Origin: Tyzzerella sp.
GTDB taxonomy: Bacteria; Bacillota; Clostridia; Lachnospirales; Lachnospiraceae
Length of the DNA stretch: 64,000 bases
Reading direction: 5' to 3'
Assembly (NCBI GenBank): GCA_017416155.1
Contig: JAFQDE010000015.1
Location: 62,001 to 126,000 of the forward strand
The number at the start of each line of letters is the position of its first letter. Position 1 is the stretch's first letter. Below, piece after piece: positions 31,261 through 40,199 of this stretch. The notes under the pieces were generated by a model, which was given only the letters and a program-made list of their open reading frames with translations, made no database searches and was not told the origin of the DNA. The translations under genes were made by a program, and so were the position numbers.

Positions 31261-32094
31261 ATGAATCCAGTTTATGAAAAACTACAAAAGTGTTATGAAA
31301 GCGTAAAACAAAAGGTTGACTTCCAACCGGAGATTGCCTTGGTGCTTGGCTCTGGTCTAGGTGACTACGGTGAATCGATAGATGTCGTTGCGACAGTTAA
31401 TTACAACGACATTGAAGGATTCCCAGTATCAACAGTGGAGGGTCACAAAGGACGTTTTATCTTTGGATATATCGAGGGTGTCCCGGTTGTGTGTATGCAA
31501 GGCCGTGTGCATTATTATGAAGGATATCCGATGACAGACGTGGTTTTGCCGACGCGCCTTATGAAAATGATGGGGGCAAAGGTACTCTTTTTAACAAATG
31601 CAGCAGGAGGGTTAAATTATGATTTTCAAGCCGGTGATTTTATGATGATTACCGACCATATTATGAATTTTGTTCCGTCACCACTGATTGGACCGAATAT
31701 CAATGAACTTGGTGCACGATTCCCGGATATGAGTGATATCTACAAAAAAGACCTTCAGAAGATTTTGAGAGATACAGCGAAGGAACTTGGAATTAAGCTT
31801 CAGGAAGGTGTGTATATCCAGTTGAGTGGACCAAATTATGAGACGCCGACAGAAGTAAAAATGTGTAGAATACTTGGGGCAGATGCGGCAGGTATGAGTA
31901 CAGCAGCAGAGGCAGTGGCTGCAAACCATATGGGTATGAAGGTGTGCGGAATCTCATGCATTACAAACTTGGGATGCGGTATGCTAGATGTACCATTGTC
32001 ACATACAGAAGTACAGGAGACTGCTGACCGAGTAGCAGTAGATTTTAAGAAATTAGTTACACAAGCTATCATCAACATTTATAAATATATGTAA
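31261..32094 (+). CDS. punA: Purine nucleoside phosphorylase
   Basis: 277 residues, the trimeric PNP type (as PunA/PupG). Motifs include LVLGSGLGDYGES (phosphate loop), GRVHYYEGYPM, FLTNAAGGLNYDFQAGDFMMITDHI and SGPNYETPTEVKM, which contains the purine-site Glu, followed by AAGMSTAAEA. It converts (deoxy)inosine or guanosine plus phosphate to base plus (deoxy)ribose-1-phosphate. A complete nucleoside ABC importer is encoded immediately downstream after a terminator, so uptake and phosphorolysis form one salvage unit. TAGGTGA lies just before the ATG. Confidence 0.95.
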   Translation: MNPVYEKLQKCYESVKQKVDFQPEIALVLGSGLGDYGESIDVVATVNYNDIEGFPVSTVEGHKGRFIFGYIEGVPVVCMQGRVHYYEGYPMTDVVLPTRLMKMMGAKVLFLTNAAGGLNYDFQAGDFMMITDHIMNFVPSPLIGPNINELGARFPDMSDIYKKDLQKILRDTAKELGIKLQEGVYIQLSGPNYETPTEVKMCRILGADAAGMSTAAEAVAANHMGMKVCGISCITNLGCGMLDVPLSHTEVQETADRVAVDFKKLVTQAIINIYKYM

Positions 32095-32098
32095 ATTT

Positions 32099-32134
32099 AT
32101 GGCTCTGCTCCAATTTTGGAGTAGAGCCATATTT
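32099..32134 (+). terminator. Terminator after punA
   Basis: ATGGCTCTGCTCC (32099-32111) pairs with GGAGTAGAGCCAT (32118-32130), with one G-T pair. The T-tract after it is short. Confidence 0.85.
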
Positions 32135-32231
32135 GGTGATTCGAGGTATATACGTCGATGTCAGATGTATGAAATAAGCATTTCTGTGAAAAAATAGATA
32201 GATACAAGTCTATTTTAAAGGAGAAACGATT

Positions 32232-33320
32232 ATGAAACGAGTATTGACAACGGTGATGTGCTTTTTTTTGGCTGCGACGTTGCTCGCAGGTTGCAGAGCA
32301 AGACAAAATAATACAGAAGCGGGGATGAAGATTGCGATTGTAAGTTCTCCTTCCGGAGTAGATGATGGGAGTTTCAACGAGAACATTTACAATGGCATTC
32401 TTTCATTTGTGAAAGAGAATCCGGAGGCAAGTGTCATCCCAATCAGAGAGGAAACTGGTAATGCATCTGCTGCAGTTCAAACTGTTGCTGATATTGTAGC
32501 TGACTATGATGTCATTGTTTGCTGTGGATATCAGTTTACAGGCATCGGAGCCTTGGCGAGAGAAAACCCTAACGTAAAGTTTATCCTTGTAGACTCAAAT
32601 CCATCAGATGAGAGTGGGAAAGAGATTACAAATGGAGTGGACAATATCTATGCAATGACGTTTCGTGAGGAGGAGGCGGGTTTCCTTGCAGGTTTAACAG
32701 CGGCGTTGGAGACAAAAACAGGGAAGGTTGCTGTGGTAAATGGAATTGCATTTCCGTCAAATGTGAATTATCAACAGGGGTTTGAAACCGGCGTAAACTA
32801 TGCGAATCATCAGTACAGCACGAAGACACAACTCATAGAATTGGCGTCGTATGCAGGAATAGACAGTGCGGGTAAAAACGTGGGTGGAAACTATATTGGT
32901 AACTTTTCGGATGAGGCAACCGGGAAAGTAGTAGGAAAGGCACTGATTGACAAAGGTGTGGACATTCTATTTGTGGCAGCCGGTGCTTCGGGCAATGGTG
33001 TACTTACAGCGGCAAAGGAAGCAAAAAATGTGTTTTGCATCGGAAGTGATGTTGATCAGTATGATAATGGTGCAAATGGAAGCCAAAATGTGATGCTGAC
33101 CTCTGTGTTGAAGGTGATGGACATGAATGTAAAGAAGCAGTTGGATGCAATCAAAGAGGGGAGTTTCCAAGGAGGAAATTATCTGCTTGGCGTAGAGACG
33201 GATTCTGCAGGATTTGTAAGCGAAGAGAATAGACAGCAATTATCTGACAGCACAATTGCAAAGCTGAATGACGCATTGGAGCAAATGAAATCCGGTGATA
33301 TTGTTCCGTCAGGGAGATGA
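32232..33320 (+). CDS. BMP-family nucleoside-binding lipoprotein of an ABC importer
   Basis: 362 residues. The signal peptide ends in the lipobox LLAGC (Cys at 21), so the protein is tethered outside the membrane. The mature domain is a BMP/PnrA-type periplasmic-binding fold: KIAIVSSPSGVDDGSFNENIYNGI near the N-terminus, YDVIVCCGYQF, EEEAGFLAGLTAAL and a VDILFVAAGASGNGVL stretch. Family members bind purine nucleosides. Three genes for the matching ATPase and permeases follow within three bases or with overlaps, giving one transport operon next to punA. AAAGGAG precedes the ATG at about ten bases. Confidence 0.93.
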   Translation: MKRVLTTVMCFFLAATLLAGCRARQNNTEAGMKIAIVSSPSGVDDGSFNENIYNGILSFVKENPEASVIPIREETGNASAAVQTVADIVADYDVIVCCGYQFTGIGALARENPNVKFILVDSNPSDESGKEITNGVDNIYAMTFREEEAGFLAGLTAALETKTGKVAVVNGIAFPSNVNYQQGFETGVNYANHQYSTKTQLIELASYAGIDSAGKNVGGNYIGNFSDEATGKVVGKALIDKGVDILFVAAGASGNGVLTAAKEAKNVFCIGSDVDQYDNGANGSQNVMLTSVLKVMDMNVKKQLDAIKEGSFQGGNYLLGVETDSAGFVSEENRQQLSDSTIAKLNDALEQMKSGDIVPSGR

Positions 33321-33323
33321 AAT

Positions 33324-34856
33324 ATGTCAGAATATATTGTCGAGATGAGAAATATAACAAAACGTTTTCCGGGAATTGTTGCAAACGATGATGTGACCAT
33401 TCAGATAAAAAAGGGAGAGGTCTATGCACTCCTCGGTGAAAATGGTGCAGGGAAATCCACGCTTATGAGTATGCTGTTTGGGATGTATGAACCTGATGTG
33501 GGAGAAATTTATGTGAGAGGAAATCGAGAAATCATTTCCTCTCCAAGTTATGCAACGAGTCTCTACATTGGAATGGTGCATCAGCATTTTAAATTAGTGT
33601 CTAATTACACGATTGCAGAAAATATTATTATGGGAATAGAGCCGATGAAGCGATTTCTCGGTTTACTTCCATATGTAGATATTAAGTCGGCAAATGAAGA
33701 GATAGCAAGGTTGTCCTCGGAGTACGGGTTAGAAGTAGATCCAACAAAGCGCATTTGTGATGTTCCCGTTTCTGTACAGCAGCGTGTCGAAATTTTAAAA
33801 ATGCTCTATCGCGATGCGGACATCCTAATATTCGATGAGCCTACAGCAGTTCTGACACCGCAGGAAATTGAGTTTCTTCTCAAAATTATCGAAGGGTTAA
33901 AGAAGGCGGGGAAAACAGTGATTCTAATCACGCATAAGTTAGAAGAGATAAAAAAAGTGGCAGACCGCTGCGCAATTTTAAATAGAGGAAAAGTTATCGA
34001 TGTGATGGATGTGAGAAACACCAGTACCGCAGAGATGGCGAGCAAGATGGTCGGACGGGAAATTTCATCAGAGAGAAAAAAAGCAGGTGCAAGGTATGGA
34101 GAGGAAGTTCTTGTTGTACAACATTTGACGGTGAAGGATGATAATGGATTCGATATTGTAAAAAATGTGTCATTATGTGTGCGACAGGGCGAGATTGTTG
34201 CAGTGGCAGGTGTTGCGGGAAACGGCCAAGTGGAGCTTGCAGATGCAATCGCAGGATTTAAGAAAGTATCATCTGGGAAAATTGTGTTAAATGGAAAGGA
34301 GATTGCGAACAAAACGATACGAGGACGTATTCAGTCAGGAATTTCCTATATACCGGAGGATAGACAGAGTTATGGGCTTGTACTAGATTTTTCACTGGCT
34401 GAAAATCTAGTGTTGAAAAAATATAATCAAGAACCTTATGCAAGAAAAGGGATTCGCAATCAACAGGAAGTGGAACTGTTTTCTGAGCGTTTGCAAAAGA
34501 ATTACGATATTCGAAGTGCAAGGGGGAATCAGACAATCGTTCGTTCCATGAGTGGCGGTAATCAGCAGAAAGCGATTATCGCGCGTGAAGTGGAGCAGGA
34601 TTCGTCCCTTATCATATTTGTGCAACCAACTCGTGGACTGGATGTTGGTGCCATTCACAACATCCATAATCAAATACTTGCGGAACGGGATAAGGGTAAG
34701 GCAATTTTACTTGTTTCTTTGGAACTAGATGAAGTTATGGCACTTGCAGATACCATTGCTGTGATGTATAACGGACAGATTCTGACATGTGAAGATGCGA
34801 CATCCTTGTCAATAGATGAAGTGGGACAGTATATGATGGGGGTAGTAAATATATGA
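33324..34856 (+). CDS. Nucleoside ABC transporter ATP-binding protein (two ABC domains)
   Basis: 510 residues with tandem ABC domains, as in NupO/YufO and RbsA. The first has an intact Walker A GENGAGKST (about 37-45), a signature region PVSVQQRVEIL and Walker B ILIFDEPTAVLTP. The second has the degenerate P-loop GVAGNGQVELADAI usual in this subfamily, the signature MSGGNQQKAIIAREV and LIIFVQPTRGLDVG. It powers nucleoside import through the two permeases encoded next. It starts three bases after the lipoprotein stop and overlaps the first permease by four bases. Confidence 0.94.
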   Translation: MSEYIVEMRNITKRFPGIVANDDVTIQIKKGEVYALLGENGAGKSTLMSMLFGMYEPDVGEIYVRGNREIISSPSYATSLYIGMVHQHFKLVSNYTIAENIIMGIEPMKRFLGLLPYVDIKSANEEIARLSSEYGLEVDPTKRICDVPVSVQQRVEILKMLYRDADILIFDEPTAVLTPQEIEFLLKIIEGLKKAGKTVILITHKLEEIKKVADRCAILNRGKVIDVMDVRNTSTAEMASKMVGREISSERKKAGARYGEEVLVVQHLTVKDDNGFDIVKNVSLCVRQGEIVAVAGVAGNGQVELADAIAGFKKVSSGKIVLNGKEIANKTIRGRIQSGISYIPEDRQSYGLVLDFSLAENLVLKKYNQEPYARKGIRNQQEVELFSERLQKNYDIRSARGNQTIVRSMSGGNQQKAIIAREVEQDSSLIIFVQPTRGLDVGAIHNIHNQILAERDKGKAILLVSLELDEVMALADTIAVMYNGQILTCEDATSLSIDEVGQYMMGVVNI

Positions 34857-35950
34857 AATGGGTAAAACAGTACGAAGAAACTATCATTCCGGTTATTGCA
34901 CTACTTCTCAGTTTAACAGTGGCCGGGATTGTCATCGCACTTTTAGGAAATAATCCGTTTGCAGTTTTTGCAAATTTGTTGCGAGGTTCCGGTATCTTGC
35001 CAAAACTTCGCTATGCCGGTGGAAAGAGTATGCTCACAGACTTATGCAGTTTCCTAAATTATTGGACTCCGATGATATTTGCGGCACTGGGGGTGGCTGT
35101 TGCGCTAAAGGCAGGACTGTTTAATATCGCCATCTCAGGACAAATGTTGGTCGCGGGCTTTACATCTTCCGTCATTGTCGGATACAGTTCAATTCAAAGT
35201 GTGATTGCAAAACCACTTGTCCTCCTCATTTCTATCGTAGCAGGCGGGGCCGTGGGTGCCTTGATTGGCTGGCTGAAATATCGATTCAATATCAACGAGG
35301 TCGTATCTTCTATTATGCTAAACTACATTCTTCAGTATATTGTCGCATTTTTCATCAGCATGTATTATGTAGATCCAATATCCAGACAGTCACGGGCAGT
35401 CAGTGACGAATCACGGCTGACTCTTGCAAATGTAGAGTTTGGTGGATACAGATACGATATTCCGCTCGGCATGATAGTGGCACTTTTTGCTATCGCGGGG
35501 GTTCAATTTGTTTGCAAAAAGACTACCTTAGGATATGAACTCGGGGCGGTTGGCCTCAATCGAAAGGCTGCACGTTACGCAGGAATAAATGTTGGGAGGA
35601 CGATGCTCTTGGCAATGTTTATTTCCGGTGCATTAGCAGGTCTTGCAGGAGCAACCTACTATCTCGGTTACTTCGCATCTATACAGCCAAAGGTACTTGC
35701 TGCAATGGGGTACGATTCCATTGCGGTGGCACTTCTTGGAAACTCCAATCCAATTGGAATTCTATTTGCATCATTTTTAATCTCTGTCATTGGGAAGGGA
35801 AGTACCTACATGAGTTCAACCTCTGGGTTGGATGCGGAGTTATCTTCTGTAATTATCAGTCTAATTTTGCTTTTTAGTGCATGCAAAGTATATATCAGAC
35901 ATAGTATCAATAAGGCAACAGATAAACGGAAAGCGAGGGTAGAGAAATGA
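34853..35950 (+). CDS. Nucleoside ABC transporter permease (first subunit)
   Basis: 365 residues, about nine hydrophobic segments, BPD_transp_2 (RbsC/LivH-like) family. The N-terminal half includes GGKSMLTDLCSFLNYWTPMIFAAL, typical of YufP/NupP, and the conserved NINEVVSSIMLNYI. It forms half of the membrane channel of the nucleoside importer. It overlaps the ATPase and the second permease by ATGA on both sides, so the three are tightly coupled. The C-terminus is basic (DKRKARVEK). Confidence 0.93.
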   Translation: MKWVKQYEETIIPVIALLLSLTVAGIVIALLGNNPFAVFANLLRGSGILPKLRYAGGKSMLTDLCSFLNYWTPMIFAALGVAVALKAGLFNIAISGQMLVAGFTSSVIVGYSSIQSVIAKPLVLLISIVAGGAVGALIGWLKYRFNINEVVSSIMLNYILQYIVAFFISMYYVDPISRQSRAVSDESRLTLANVEFGGYRYDIPLGMIVALFAIAGVQFVCKKTTLGYELGAVGLNRKAARYAGINVGRTMLLAMFISGALAGLAGATYYLGYFASIQPKVLAAMGYDSIAVALLGNSNPIGILFASFLISVIGKGSTYMSSTSGLDAELSSVIISLILLFSACKVYIRHSINKATDKRKARVEK

Positions 35951-36876
35951 TTGAAAATATAATCGGTGAAGGGATGACATTTGCTCTGCCACTTTTTGTG
36001 ATGGCAATCGGGGGAATCTATAGCGAGCGAAGTGGAATTACCAACCTTGCATTAGAAGGGTTGCAGGGTGTAGGTGCCTTTGTAGGTGCTCTCGCAGCAG
36101 TACTTTTAGCACGAGTTTTTGGGGCTCAGTCGCAATTACCGTATTATGCGGCACTTCTGTTTGCCATGCTGGGAGGGACGCTTTATGCCTCGCTACATGC
36201 CCTCCTGTGCGTATATTTCAAGGCAAATCAAGTAATCAACGGTGTGGTTGTCAATATTCTTGCGATGGCACTCACTGCAGTGTTTACAAAAGGAATCAAT
36301 CGTCGATTGTTTGGCACACCTTCGGATAAGTTTGTACTAGGGGTGTCTGAGAGGTGGTCCATATTGGAAAAAAGTGTCTATCCATTTGAGGTGATTATCG
36401 TTGTAGTGGCCATGATTTCATGGTATGTTTTATATCGGACAAAATATGGTCTTCGGCTTCGTGCCTGTGGTGATAATCCGCATGCGGTGGATGCGGCAGG
36501 GATTGACGTGGCAAAAATACGCTTTACGGCAGTTCTTGTGTCCGGAGCACTATCAGGCCTTGCGGGTATCAGTTTTGCCTATTCCGTTTCTGCAAGCTTT
36601 TCTTCAGGAATCTATGTGGGATATGGATATCTTTCCATAGCAGCATTGATATTTGGGAACTGGAAAATTGTTCCGACACTGGTAGCATGTTTGGTTTTTG
36701 GATTTGCCAAGTCAGGAGGCTATCAGCTCGTACAGGCAGCTGGTTTGCCGAGTAGTTATTCAGATCTTATTATGATACTTCCTTATGTTCTGACATTGCT
36801 ACTTTTGGTGTTTTTCTCAAAACACAATCATGCACCGCGAGCCTTGGGGGAAATCTATGACAAAGGGAAAAGATAA
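35947..36876 (+). CDS. Nucleoside ABC transporter permease (second subunit)
   Basis: 309 residues, about eight hydrophobic segments, same BPD_transp_2 family and NupQ/YufQ-like. It opens with GEGMTFALPLFVMAIGGIYSERSGITNLALEG. The segment NQVINGVVVNILAMALT and the cytoplasmic loop TKYGLRLRACGDNPHAVDAAGIDV are the usual ATPase-contact region. It partners the previous gene product in the membrane. It ends 24 bases before glmS with no terminator between, so glmS may be read from the same transcript. Confidence 0.93.
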   Translation: MIENIIGEGMTFALPLFVMAIGGIYSERSGITNLALEGLQGVGAFVGALAAVLLARVFGAQSQLPYYAALLFAMLGGTLYASLHALLCVYFKANQVINGVVVNILAMALTAVFTKGINRRLFGTPSDKFVLGVSERWSILEKSVYPFEVIIVVVAMISWYVLYRTKYGLRLRACGDNPHAVDAAGIDVAKIRFTAVLVSGALSGLAGISFAYSVSASFSSGIYVGYGYLSIAALIFGNWKIVPTLVACLVFGFAKSGGYQLVQAAGLPSSYSDLIMILPYVLTLLLLVFFSKHNHAPRALGEIYDKGKR

Positions 36877-36900
36877 ATAAATGAAAGTTGAGGAATTCAT

Positions 36901-38721
36901 ATGTGTGGAATTGTAGGTTATACAGGGGCAAAAGCAGCGGGTGAACTTTTGCTTGGTTCATTGGAATTATTAGAACATAGAGGTTACGACAGTGTTGGTA
37001 TCGCTTGCAGAGACAGCGAGACTGATGAGATTTGTATCCAAAAATGTGTGGGAAGAGTGCGCGATTTAAAAATGGTGTGCGAGGCGAATCCGGTACATTC
37101 TACTTGCGGTATCGGGCACACCAGATGGGCGACTCATGGGGGCGTATACGAGAAAAATGCCCATCCTCATCAATGCGGGAAAGTGACAATAGTTCATAAT
37201 GGTATTGTGGAAAACTATCGCGAACTAATCGAGGATTACAATTTACAGGGCGTACTTCGCTCAGAGACGGACACGGAGGTCGTTGCTGCTCTCATGGACG
37301 TGTATTATGAAGGAGATGCAGAAACAACTATCAAGAAGGTGGTCCGCAAACTAAGGGGAACCTTTGCGCTTGTTATGATGTTTGAAGATAAGCCTGGGGT
37401 TATCTATGCCATTCGTAACGTCAGTCCAATTGTTGTTGCAAAATGTGAAGATGGTATGATGCTTGCATCGGATTTGACTGCTCTCGGAAATTTTACAAAA
37501 GAATATTTTGTTATGCCGGAATACTCCATCTTAAAGTTGGAACCAAATACAATGAGTATAAAGGATATGGACGGCAACGAAGTGGAACCTGAGATGTTGA
37601 AATTAGATTGGAAAGTAAGTGAACTCGGAAAGAACGGATATCCATTCTACATGGAAAAAGAGATTATGGAGCAGCCAAATGCATTCTACGAGACAATCAA
37701 AACCAGAATTGATAAAGGACTGCCGAACCTTTTGGGCGATGGTGTTCCGGACAGTCTTTTGACAGATTGTAAGAGAATCTGCATTGTCGCATGTGGAACG
37801 GCAATGCATGTAGGACTTGTTACGCAGGCATTGGTAAAATCCGTTCTTCAGATGCATATTGATGTAGAACTGGCATCAGAGTATATGTATTCTGATCCGG
37901 TTATTGACCAAGATACGTTGGTAATTGCGGTATCACAATCTGGCGAGACAGTAGATACCTTGGAAGCTGTTAAATATGCCAAAGCACGTGGGGCAAAATG
38001 TATGGCCGTTTTAAATGTGCGTGGTTCTTCTATCTCGAGAGTGTGCGATTATGTACTTTATACGGAGGCAGGACCTGAGATTGCAGTTGCCAGTACAAAG
38101 GCATATACGACTCAATTGGCTGTCATGTTTATGTTAATTGCAAAGATGGCACAGCTTCGCGGAGTTATGACAGAAGAGGAAGTAAAGACATATATTGCGG
38201 AGCTCCAAAAAGTTCCGGAAAAAATGAAAGCTATTCTTGACAGAAGAAGTGAAATCCATGTGATTGCCAAAGAAGTATTAGAATCCAAAGACTTGTTCAT
38301 GATTGGTAGAGGTATGGATTATTCCATTTTGTTGGAAGGTTCTTTAAAACTGAAAGAAGTTTCTTATATTCATTCTGAGGCATATGCTTCCGGTGAGTTA
38401 AAACACGGTCCGATTGCACTTATTACAGAGGGGATTCCTGTAGTGGCACTTGTGACACAGAGAAAAATCATGTCAAAAGAATTGTCTAACATCAAGGAAG
38501 TAAAAGCGCGTGGTGCAAATGTTGTCCTCTTCATTAAAGAAGAGTTAGGAGCACAGCTCAAAGAAGACTATAACGTAGTGATGCTTCCAAATTTGGAAGA
38601 TAAATTTATGGTATTTCCTGCGGTTGTAGCATTGCAATTGTTGGCGTACTATGTGTCTTCAGATAAAGGATTTGACGTGGATAAGCCAAGAAATCTCGCG
38701 AAAGTAGTAACGGTGGAATAA
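36901..38721 (+). CDS. glmS: Glutamine-fructose-6-phosphate aminotransferase
   Basis: 606 residues. Met removal exposes the catalytic Cys (MCGIVGYTG) of the class II glutaminase domain (to ~230), with HTRWATHGG and HNGIVENYREL. Two SIS isomerase domains follow (CGTAMHVGL, SQSGETVDTL, ASTKAYTTQ), and the protein ends in PRNLAKVVTVE. It makes glucosamine-6-phosphate from fructose-6-phosphate and glutamine, the first step to cell-wall amino sugars. TGAGGA lies seven bases before the ATG. Only 24 bases separate it from the permease gene, so the glmS ribozyme found upstream of many Firmicutes glmS genes is absent here. Confidence 0.97.
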   Translation: MCGIVGYTGAKAAGELLLGSLELLEHRGYDSVGIACRDSETDEICIQKCVGRVRDLKMVCEANPVHSTCGIGHTRWATHGGVYEKNAHPHQCGKVTIVHNGIVENYRELIEDYNLQGVLRSETDTEVVAALMDVYYEGDAETTIKKVVRKLRGTFALVMMFEDKPGVIYAIRNVSPIVVAKCEDGMMLASDLTALGNFTKEYFVMPEYSILKLEPNTMSIKDMDGNEVEPEMLKLDWKVSELGKNGYPFYMEKEIMEQPNAFYETIKTRIDKGLPNLLGDGVPDSLLTDCKRICIVACGTAMHVGLVTQALVKSVLQMHIDVELASEYMYSDPVIDQDTLVIAVSQSGETVDTLEAVKYAKARGAKCMAVLNVRGSSISRVCDYVLYTEAGPEIAVASTKAYTTQLAVMFMLIAKMAQLRGVMTEEEVKTYIAELQKVPEKMKAILDRRSEIHVIAKEVLESKDLFMIGRGMDYSILLEGSLKLKEVSYIHSEAYASGELKHGPIALITEGIPVVALVTQRKIMSKELSNIKEVKARGANVVLFIKEELGAQLKEDYNVVMLPNLEDKFMVFPAVVALQLLAYYVSSDKGFDVDKPRNLAKVVTVE

Positions 38722-38758
38722 AAAGTCAGAAAATTTAAAAATATTTTTAAAAAATGTA

Positions 38759-38786
38759 TTGACAAATGAAAATATAGTGTTATAAT
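38759..38786 (+). promoter_or_regulatory. Strong sigma-A promoter of a short transcript after glmS
   Basis: A perfect TTGACA (38759-38764), a 16-base spacer and a perfect TATAAT (38781-38786). It is followed 140 bases later by a strong terminator with no long gene between them. Confidence 0.85.
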
Positions 38787-38792
38787 GACAGT

Positions 38793-38966
38793 AAGAAAAG
38801 AACAAAAGAGAAAAGAAAACAGAAAAAATAAATATAAGGAGGACGGACCACCAAAAGCGTAAATGAAAAATCAAAAGTCTAGTTATAAAAGGAGATACGA
38901 AAAATGATTGAACCAACAAATTAAAAAGGAGTATCAATTGTAAAGAAAATTGATACTCCTTTTTTA
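38793..38966 (+). ncRNA. Predicted ~170-nt transcript with tiny overlapping ORFs (small RNA or leader/peptide mRNA)
   Basis: It is bounded by the promoter at 38759-38786 and the terminator at 38923-38965. Inside are ATG at 38863 (14 codons: MKNQKSSYKRRYEK, stop 38905-38907) and an overlapping ATG at 38904 (6 codons: MIEPTN). The second has a good AAAAGGAG site nine bases upstream. A perfect AAGGAGG at 38836-38842 has no start codon at the right distance. It may encode a basic micropeptide or act as an RNA. No known sRNA family was recognised. Confidence 0.5.
38923..38965 (+). terminator. Strong terminator of the short transcript
   Basis: GGAGTATCAATT (38928-38939) pairs perfectly with AATTGATACTCC (38948-38959). 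The stem is extended by flanking A/T runs, and the T-run lies at 38960-38965. Confidence 0.93.
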
Positions 38967-38967
38967 A

Positions 38968-39051
38968 TGCGGATAACAGGACTTGAACCTGCACCGAGAA
39001 ACCCCGACTAGAACCTGAATCTAGCGCGTCTGCCTATTCCGCCATATCCGC
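38968..39051 (-). tRNA. tRNA-Leu (anticodon CAG)
   Basis: The minus strand folds as a class II tRNA of 84 nt. The acceptor GCGGATA pairs with TATCCGC, the discriminator is A, and the anticodon arm is CTAGA-TTCAGGT-TCTAG with anticodon CAG for CUG codons. It has a long variable arm and the T-arm core GGTTCAAGTCC. No encoded CCA. It converges with the short transcript, whose terminator ends two bases before it. Confidence 0.97.
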
Positions 39052-39157
39052 TGACAAAACGTATTCTATCATAAAAAAGTGTGTATCGCAAGTAGAAAAT
39101 ATGTTAATATAATAAAGGACAACATTTTTAAAGGGAGCTTTTTATTATAAAAAATTT

Positions 39158-40189
39158 ATGAATGAGAAGTTAAAATACAAATTAGGAAATACAATCTTAT
39201 TATCGGCGAAAATAGGTATTGGTGCGAGTGTTGCAATCTACATCGCAGAGCTCTTGGACCTTCAGTACGCAACGTCAGCAGGAATTATAACATTACTTAC
39301 GCTTATAACAACAAGGTGGGGAACATTCCGGTTATCAGTTCAACGCCTTCTTACTTATATAGCCAGTGTAATTATCTGCTGGCTGGTGTTTAGTATTGTT
39401 CCGAGTATGTGGATTGAGTATGGTATATTTTTATTTTTAGTTGTACTGATGACAGAGTGGCTTGGATGGAAAAGTACGCTCTCAGTCAATGCAGTCATTG
39501 GGACTCATTTTTTGACAACACAAGATTTTTCAATGAAGTTTGCGATCAACGAATTATTGCTCGTTGTTATAGGTATATCAATAGCGATTATTTTAAATTT
39601 GTTCCATATTAACAGTACGCATGAAAATGGAATTATTCACAGCATGCGACATGTGGAGCATGAAATGAAGAAAATTCTCGAAGAAGTGGCCGGATATTTG
39701 CTGCAGCAATCTGCCGGAGTACGCGCATGGGATGATGTGATTAAATTGGAAAAGGAATTAGAGGAATATGTGGAGCTTGCCTCGGAATATCATCATAATA
39801 CATTCCAAACGCATCAAGATTACTATGTGGCATATTTTGAGATGCGCATGAGACAGTGTGGTGCACTCCACAATCTACATTCTGAAATGAGGCGTATGCA
39901 ACAGATGCCAAAGCAGGCGCACATTGTTGCTGATTTTATCATGGATATTACGCAGTATGTGACAGAGATGAATGATCCGAAGAAACAGATTGAACAATTG
40001 GAAAGGATATTGGAACATTTAAGAAATGAACCATTGCCAGAGACACATGAGGAATTTGAAGCGAGAGCAGAACTTTATCATGTGCTTATGGATTTGGAAG
40101 AGTTTCTTTTATATAAGAAGCGATTTGTGGAAGAGATTGATGAGACACAGTTTCGTGTATATTGGAAGCGGGAGATAGAGGGGAAATAA
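39158..40189 (+). CDS. Aromatic acid exporter family (ArAE/DUF939) membrane protein
   Basis: 343 residues. The N-terminal half (about 13-150) has four to five hydrophobic segments, with GIGASVAIYIAELLDLQYATSAGIITLLTL as the ArAE_1 opening. The C-terminal half is cytoplasmic, helical and highly charged, with repeated His and Glu, matching the ArAE_1_C region. Members are putative exporters of aromatic acids, but substrates are mostly untested. The nearest Shine-Dalgarno (AAGGGAG at 39131-39137) is about 20 bases from the ATG, unusually far, so initiation may be weak. A hairpin overlapping the stop is shared with the convergent sdaAA. Confidence 0.85.
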   Translation: MNEKLKYKLGNTILLSAKIGIGASVAIYIAELLDLQYATSAGIITLLTLITTRWGTFRLSVQRLLTYIASVIICWLVFSIVPSMWIEYGIFLFLVVLMTEWLGWKSTLSVNAVIGTHFLTTQDFSMKFAINELLLVVIGISIAIILNLFHINSTHENGIIHSMRHVEHEMKKILEEVAGYLLQQSAGVRAWDDVIKLEKELEEYVELASEYHHNTFQTHQDYYVAYFEMRMRQCGALHNLHSEMRRMQQMPKQAHIVADFIMDITQYVTEMNDPKKQIEQLERILEHLRNEPLPETHEEFEARAELYHVLMDLEEFLLYKKRFVEEIDETQFRVYWKREIEGK

Positions 40190-40199
40190 GCCCCTCTAT
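40175..40199. terminator. Bidirectional terminator overlapping two convergent stop codons
   Basis: ATAGAGGGG (40175-40183) pairs perfectly with CCCCTCTAT (40191-40199) around a 7-base loop. The plus-strand stop TAA lies in the loop and the minus-strand stop TAG in the stem. Confidence 0.85.

Noticed and set aside
36877-36900. glmS ribozyme
   Set aside because: Only 24 bases are available between the flanking genes, far too short for the ribozyme core.
38659-38994. Minus-strand reading frame over the short transcript
   Set aside because: It crosses the glmS end, a terminator and the tRNA-Leu, has no ribosome site, and is low-complexity Phe/Leu-rich.
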